Source of the DNA: Hofstenia miamia
Lineage: Eukaryota > Xenacoelomorpha > Acoela > Hofsteniidae
Direction of reading: 5' to 3'
Assembly: GCA_900660155.1 (NCBI GenBank)
Contig: CABFPE010000175.1
Span: forward strand, 1,258,210-1,280,635
DNA: 22,426 nucleotides
Shown in pieces: positions 17,986 through 22,426 of the stretch. Positions within the stretch are counted from its first letter, which is position 1. Every line of letters begins with the position of its first letter. The position numbers were made by a program, and so were the translations under genes. The notes under the pieces were generated by a model that worked only from the letters and a program-made list of their open reading frames with translations, had not been told where the DNA came from and did no database searches.

Positions 17986-19848
17986 ATAACAATGTTAGCC
18001 ACAAGCATTATTTGTGAATATATTAAAGATATATTCAGTTATAATTAAAGGGAGCTAACAATTTAGTGATGCATATAACTGATGAGTAAGAGTTGAAGCA
18101 ATTGCTTTCAAGGATAGTTAAACATCATGAAATATTGCAAGTATCATTGAAATTAAAGGATTTCACACAATGAAGTCACACTTAAATTAGCCTAAATAGT
18201 CCATGTATCAGTCATTTATTTTATTTTTGTTTTTCTAGCATGAATAATCAACATTTACTGCCAGTCATAAGTGCATTCATTTTAAGGCAAATCTAGGAAA
18301 TCATGCAATCAGGAGGCAGTACAAAAAATTTACTTAAAATTTGTAGTACATTTCAGTACAATCTTTTCAAAATTCTTGTCATAAACCATAATGTTTACAC
18401 TCAAATAATGATTCTGCTGAGGAGAAATAATTTAATTTAGTTTCCATAGTTGTTCTGTAATAATCCTATTCCACTTTTCTGATCTTAAGAAAATAAAGTC
18501 ATATACAGTTCCTTCTTGCCATGAACAGATAACCTGCTTTGTTGAAAATTATTTTACAATTGCAGATAACATGAAACCATTAAAATATTTTGATCAACTT
18601 TCTAATATTATTGTGCATCTATTGACCCAAAAAATTATATAATGGAAGTGCTCAGGCTCATTCTTGAATGCAGTTGGACTAAAATATGGAGTTTATTTAC
18701 TATAATATTTATCAAAAATATCTTCAAGTCTGCCTTTCAGATATATTTACTACTTTCAACATTTAACAAAGTTAACAAGTACTGAAAATATTTATCCATG
18801 GAAAATATTATGGTGGAGCAAGTGCTTCTTGTAGATTGATGGACAGCTTTCAAATGGAGTTCTGCTACATAGAACATTTTCAAGTTCTTAACAAATGCAT
18901 TACTTTATCTAAACTAGCAATAATAATTTCTGCACAACTTTATGTATACTTTGAATGGCACTAAGATCATATTCAAATTAGGTGGTCTTATCTGATACTT
19001 CAGCTTTCTGTATTCAACACATTGAATTGTTTCTGAGTGTCTTTATCAATTCCAAGGGATAATATTTGATATTATCAATGTCATAATAGTCAATAATAGC
19101 AAAATCACTTGAATATCAAAACCTTATGTAGAATCAATCCAAAATTCACTGAATAGCCTTTGTTCTTTTAAGAATAATCTTCAGTTTTATTATGAGAAGC
19201 AATGCTATCCTAAGATATTATAACTTTTAAAAGCTTGAATCTTTCATATATGAAATAAAACTACCACTTAAAAATAAATTCTAAATCTAGTTTATTAGAT
19301 TCTTTTCTATTTCTCTACATTGTGTTAGCATTTTCAACTTAAATTACTAGGCCTAATTTTCAATGTTCATGTAAAATTTAACCAATCAACTTTCAATTCA
19401 GTTATTCATGACAATGCCAAAATCATTACATAACTGGTTTCATTAGAGGAGGTGAGTTTAGTGATTATATATATAGTTATAATATGGCATTATGTACCTG
19501 CAAATTTAAAAAAAAGTGTACTGAGCAACATATCAGGGCATAGCAACATATGAAAAAAAAATCAGTAGAAATCTGCAGAAAAAATTGATGCATGACATTG
19601 GTTGGTTGTGCATTGCTATATTTATTAAAATTCAAACTATGTTTGTGCAATACACTCTAAGTAAGCCAGCTTCCTGCTGTATTATTCACTACATTGTTGA
19701 GTAATTATAGAGCTATACTTAGGCTTTCAATTTGAATAAAATTTGTGTTTATTCCAAAAGAGAATTTCCAATAGCAGTCTTTACATCCATTGAGACCATT
19801 GTGGGTGTGATTATCATATTATCATTAACAACAAAAAATCTTGTGGTG
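17986..19848. other. AT-rich DNA, nothing recognised
   Basis: No open frame with a plausible product, no RNA gene and no repeat that I can match elsewhere in the window. Isolated CATAGCAACATA words (19539, 19849, 19911) lead into the minisatellite next to the mariner element. Confidence 0.4.
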
Positions 19849-19940
19849 CATAGCAACATATATAAATTTTGTTATTCATACATGGTGACATATATAATTT
19901 GTTAAGTGTACATAGCAACATAGTATAAATATATATATAT
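19849..19940 (+). repeat. Minisatellite, three units of about 31 bp
   Basis: Units start at 19849 (CATAGCAACATATATAAAT), 19881 (CATGGTGACATATATAATT) and 19911 (CATAGCAACATAGTATAAAT). Spacing is 32 and 30 bp. The third unit runs into an (AT)n stretch at 19929-19952. A lone CATAGCAACATATG at 19539 may be a relic of a wider array. Confidence 0.7.
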
Positions 19941-19974
19941 ATATATATATATCAATACAAATTGTATTCATATA

Positions 19975-20597
19975 TAGGCTTGGTGCATAAGTCTTTTCGT
20001 TTTTTTATTAAAATTTCTAAGCCTACAATAGTATCTTATTTTAACCTTATAGGCATATTCTATCTCTTGTAATATCTACTAGTTACTACTAACTACTAAT
20101 CCAAAAAACTAATCCAAAACTGCTAATCCATATTATTGATTTTTGCAATGGAATTTACTCAAAGCAATGCAAGGAAGTTGATTTACTATGGAAAAATTGC
20201 AAGAACTGCAGTTTACTGTCTTACGACACCCAACATACTCACCTGATTTATCCCCATGTGATTATTACCTCTTCAGTCCCATGAAAGCTGCTCTTAAAGG
20301 AGCCAACTGCAAATCCTCAGAGGATGTGATAACTGTCATCAAGAACTGGTTCAAGTCTAAAAACGAAGAATTTTTTCGTCAGGGAATTCACGCTTTGCCA
20401 GATAGATGGAGAAAATGCATTGCATCCGGTGGTAATTATTTTCAACGTGGTGAAGATGATGACAACTCATGAAGCAAAGAACATAGTTTTGGTTTCATGT
20501 TCTTGTTAATACATTTGTTCAATTATTATTCTTTGCAATGCATTATTGACTGCTTTAATAAAATTTAAAAAACAAAAAGACTTATGCACCAACCCTA
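19975..20597 (+). mobile_element. Mariner-type transposon, internally deleted
   Basis: Terminal inverted repeats of about 31 bp begin TAGGCTTGGTGCATAAGTC (19975) and, read from the other end, TAGGGTTGGTGCATAAGTC (20597 downwards); only two differences were seen. TA dinucleotides flank both ends (19973-19974 and 20598-20599), the target duplication of the Tc1/mariner superfamily. The element is 623 bp against roughly 1.3 kb for a complete mariner. Both ends of the transposase gene are kept and the middle is lost. Such a copy could be moved only by a transposase made elsewhere. Confidence 0.92.
20148..20472 (+). pseudogene. Mariner transposase, start and end fused out of frame
   Basis: The beginning is at ATG 20148: about 13-15 codons starting M-E-F-T-Q-S-N, as in many mariner transposases. 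After about 20190 that register loses meaning. The register of 20188-20472 then gives 94 residues of the C-terminal end, including Y-S-P-D-L-S-P-C-D-Y-Y-L-F. The aspartate after P-C is by family knowledge the third residue of the D,D34D catalytic triad. The following K-A-A-L-K-G and R-W-x-K-C-I segments and the Y-F end are those of the family. About 650 bp are missing: the DNA-binding helix-turn-helix domains and the first two catalytic aspartates. The two parts are in different frames, so no fused protein is made. An ATG at 20188 lets the tail be translated alone in principle, without activity. Confidence 0.88.
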
Positions 20598-20599
20598 TA

Positions 20600-21768
20600 C
20601 AAAAATATTAGAATAAGAACAAAGCTAAATTTTATTTGATGAAATTCAGTGATTCCAGTTATCATGTTGAAAATTAATTTGAATAACTAAAAAAATCAAA
20701 TGTACTAGGAGATATTTTCTACCAGATTATTTCAATACAAAAACATAGTTCAAACTAAACCATCCAAGGAGTTGAAATTTTCAGCTTTACAAAAAAACTT
20801 ACTTTTGTTTCAAATAATATTTTGTAATTATTGATGATTTAACATTTTCTAAATTAGGAATACTTAGAATGAAATACTTTGGTGGCTTGTTATTGATCTG
20901 TAAGTTTATTTGTATTTATTACCCACAATATATAATTAAATAATTTCTAAGCAAATATCTGTTCCTATGTTGAGTCTAATTGATCATTATATTAAGCATT
21001 TTATGGGCTAATGCACCTAATAACAATTAGGTATCAATGTCATATAAAAATGGTTGAGTGATAATTACAAAAAGCTCTGCAGATAAAAAATTTTACTAAA
21101 TGAAAAAATGCAGACACACATGTCAATAAAAGACCAAATGATGCATCTTTACAATTTTGCCTTGGAAAACCAAATTAATGTCCTATTTTGTTGCTAAATG
21201 CCTACACTATTAGCCATTTATTCAAATTTTAATTATGCAAAGCTTGAAATACTTGTTAAATATTTAGTAACAGTTGTAAATTTATGAAGACTTAGCAACT
21301 TTTTAGCAACATTTTTTTAATAGTTGCTATTGTTTTTATTAAATAAACAAGCAATGATATTACTAAAATGCTAAATTTAATAAGCATTATTATTTGTAGC
21401 AAAGCTTTATCTTTTATAAAAATTTTGTAAAGAAAATTATATCTACATATTTTGATTATTATTTCAGAAATTATTCACAAGATTTTGAAATTTTATCTAA
21501 GTTGCTGAATATCTTTTCAAGTTTTGTATTTTTTGAAAACAATTTTCAATCTTTTCTATATATAGCTCATTGACTAGAAAACACAATAATTGAATTAGTG
21601 ACCCTACTTCATGAATAGCTATGAAATTAACAAATATTTTAGAATAAATTAATTCTTTCTCAAATTTGAGCAAAATGACTTATTTAAAAAAAAGCTAGCA
21701 ATAAGTATTGCTTAGATGCAGGCTTAAATCCCTTAAACAATTTTTGAATGTTGATAAACCTTACATAA
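20600..21768. other. AT-rich DNA, nothing recognised
   Basis: No gene, RNA or repeat recognised. There are many short T and A runs and no open frame of note. Confidence 0.4.
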
Positions 21769-21799
<31 letters not shown>

Positions 21800-21812
21800 A
21801 ATAATAATAATA
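21769..21812. repeat. (TTA)n/(AAT)n microsatellite, self-complementary
   Basis: About nine TTA units at 21769-21797 are followed, after AACAA, by four AAT units. The two halves are inverse complements and could form a hairpin. The repeat touches the tRNA-like head of the next element. Simple repeats beside such elements commonly arise from their insertion, but usually on the 3' side. Confidence 0.85.
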
Positions 21813-21813
21813 G

Positions 21814-21890
21814 GCCCAGGTGGCCAAGGGGTAGAATGTGAAACTGGGACTGCAAAGACCTGGGTTCAAGACTTGCCTGACCCTTTCCTA
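21814..21890 (+). mobile_element. tRNA-derived SINE-like head
   Basis: Starting GCCCAGG, the sequence has an A box TGGCCAAGGGG (21821-21831) and a B box GGTTCAAGACT (21863-21873). Their spacing places T8 and T54 44 bases apart, as in a tRNA. These boxes form an internal RNA polymerase III promoter. The T-stem pairs poorly and the 3' acceptor strand does not pair with GCCCAGG, so it is not a working tRNA gene. It is more likely the 5' head of a SINE or a tRNA-like piece carried by a retroelement. The body after the head is not identified with certainty. Confidence 0.55.
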
Positions 21891-21936
21891 ATATGAAAGT
21901 GAAGACAAAAGTAAAGGCCCTCAGTCCCCAGCAGGC

Positions 21937-22426
21937 CTTAAATGGAAGAGAATGCTGGATGAATGGAGGAAGGCAGGAATGGGATTAGAAGTTACAGAGC
22001 AGAGGCTTGCAGCATAAGTGTGAAAGTTGCAGTTGGATTATAGTAAGGGGAAAAAAAGAGTTGAATGGGCTAAGCAAAGGGAAGATGAAGTGATAGACAA
22101 TGTGACAGATGTGGTGGAAGCAGCAGAACCAGTTTGCACAGAAACTGAAGAGTAATCAAGGAAAAGATGAAGGAAGAAATAGGTGAGAGAACTAGATTGC
22201 CAGTTCCAAGAGGAGTTAAGAAAAGTAAGCTAGTAGTAGAGACAGCAAAAGTCAATAAAGTGTTGGAGGGGATAGATGCTAGGAATGTGTCATATAAGTA
22301 AATAGCTTAGTGTATGCAGAAGCATGAAAGGTGTTAAAAAATGGACATGAAAAAGAAAAGACAACAAGAATATATGAGAGACAGAAAGCCAGCATAGGAG
22401 AAAATAATTTAGAATAAAGTGGAACA
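21937..22426 (+). pseudogene. Retroelement ORF fragment with VTEQRLA motif, broken
   Basis: From about 21937 one frame reads W-K-R-M-L-D-E-W and then V-T-E-Q-R-L-A, interrupted by stops at 22015 and 22021, and continues to TAA 22153-22155 with an acidic stretch (V-V-E-A-A-E-P). A neighbouring frame opens at 22152 with R-L-P-V-P-R-G-V-K-K, a Lys-rich helix and V-L-E-G-I, and the signal may change frame again near 22300 (V-Y-A-E-A). The pattern of an R-M-x2-x-W segment, V-T-E-Q-R-L-A, an acidic linker and a Lys-rich helix resembles, from memory, the N-terminal part of reverse-transcriptase polyproteins that are abundant in marine invertebrate genomes. The RT itself would lie beyond the window edge. 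At least two frame changes and two stops make it a dead copy. Confidence 0.45.

Noticed and set aside
1..22426. CRISPR arrays, bacterial operons, rRNA genes or a host protein-coding gene
   Set aside because: No regular spaced repeats, ribosome binding sites, rRNA signatures or exon-like coding signal were seen; the window reads as repeat-rich animal DNA.

Overview
This window looks like AT-rich, non-coding DNA from the nuclear genome of an invertebrate animal. I recognise no host gene. What can be read is a stack of transposable elements: LTR retrotransposons of the Ty3/gypsy kind, a mariner DNA transposon, a tRNA-derived SINE-like head and a fragment of another retroelement. The long stretches between them carry no convincing coding signal. 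The sequence alone does not give the species. A single N at 4784 shows that it comes from a draft assembly.

Layout. 1-1524: unique AT-rich DNA with a GC-rich patch, a 179-bp tandem duplication and an AT microsatellite. 1525-3800: a roughly 1.0-kb LTR (here called LTR-A) split by a solo LTR of a second family (LTR-B, 2004-3264, target duplication TGAT). 3907-5475: another LTR-B copy, containing a 616-bp exact tandem copy around the N that is probably an assembly error. 5468-9396: a gypsy-type gag-pro-pol body with a textbook -1 frameshift site between gag and protease, but with a dead polymerase motif (YINN), several frame breaks and stops, and no integrase core. 9397-11587: an old inverted LTR-B, itself split by a younger solo LTR-B (10196-11333, target duplication CATG). 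12065-13229: a third solo LTR-B (target duplication CTAA). 13525-16305: a minus-strand LTR-A with polypurine tract and a decayed pol. 16306-17985: an LTR-B fragment, then the 3' end of another LTR-A element. 17986-19850: nothing recognisable. 19849-20597: a minisatellite and an internally deleted mariner. 21769-22426: a TTA microsatellite, a tRNA-like SINE head and a broken retroelement ORF that runs off the window.

How it fits together. The three solo LTRs with perfect 4-bp target duplications, two of them nested in older LTRs, give a relative order of events: LTR-A elements first, then early LTR-B copies, then late LTR-B copies reduced to solo LTRs by recombination. Nothing here looks able to move by itself. 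The most unusual item is a hydrophobic reading frame kept in register in at least two, perhaps three, LTR-B copies. All repeat alignments were made by eye and need a real alignment; boundaries marked 'about' are uncertain.
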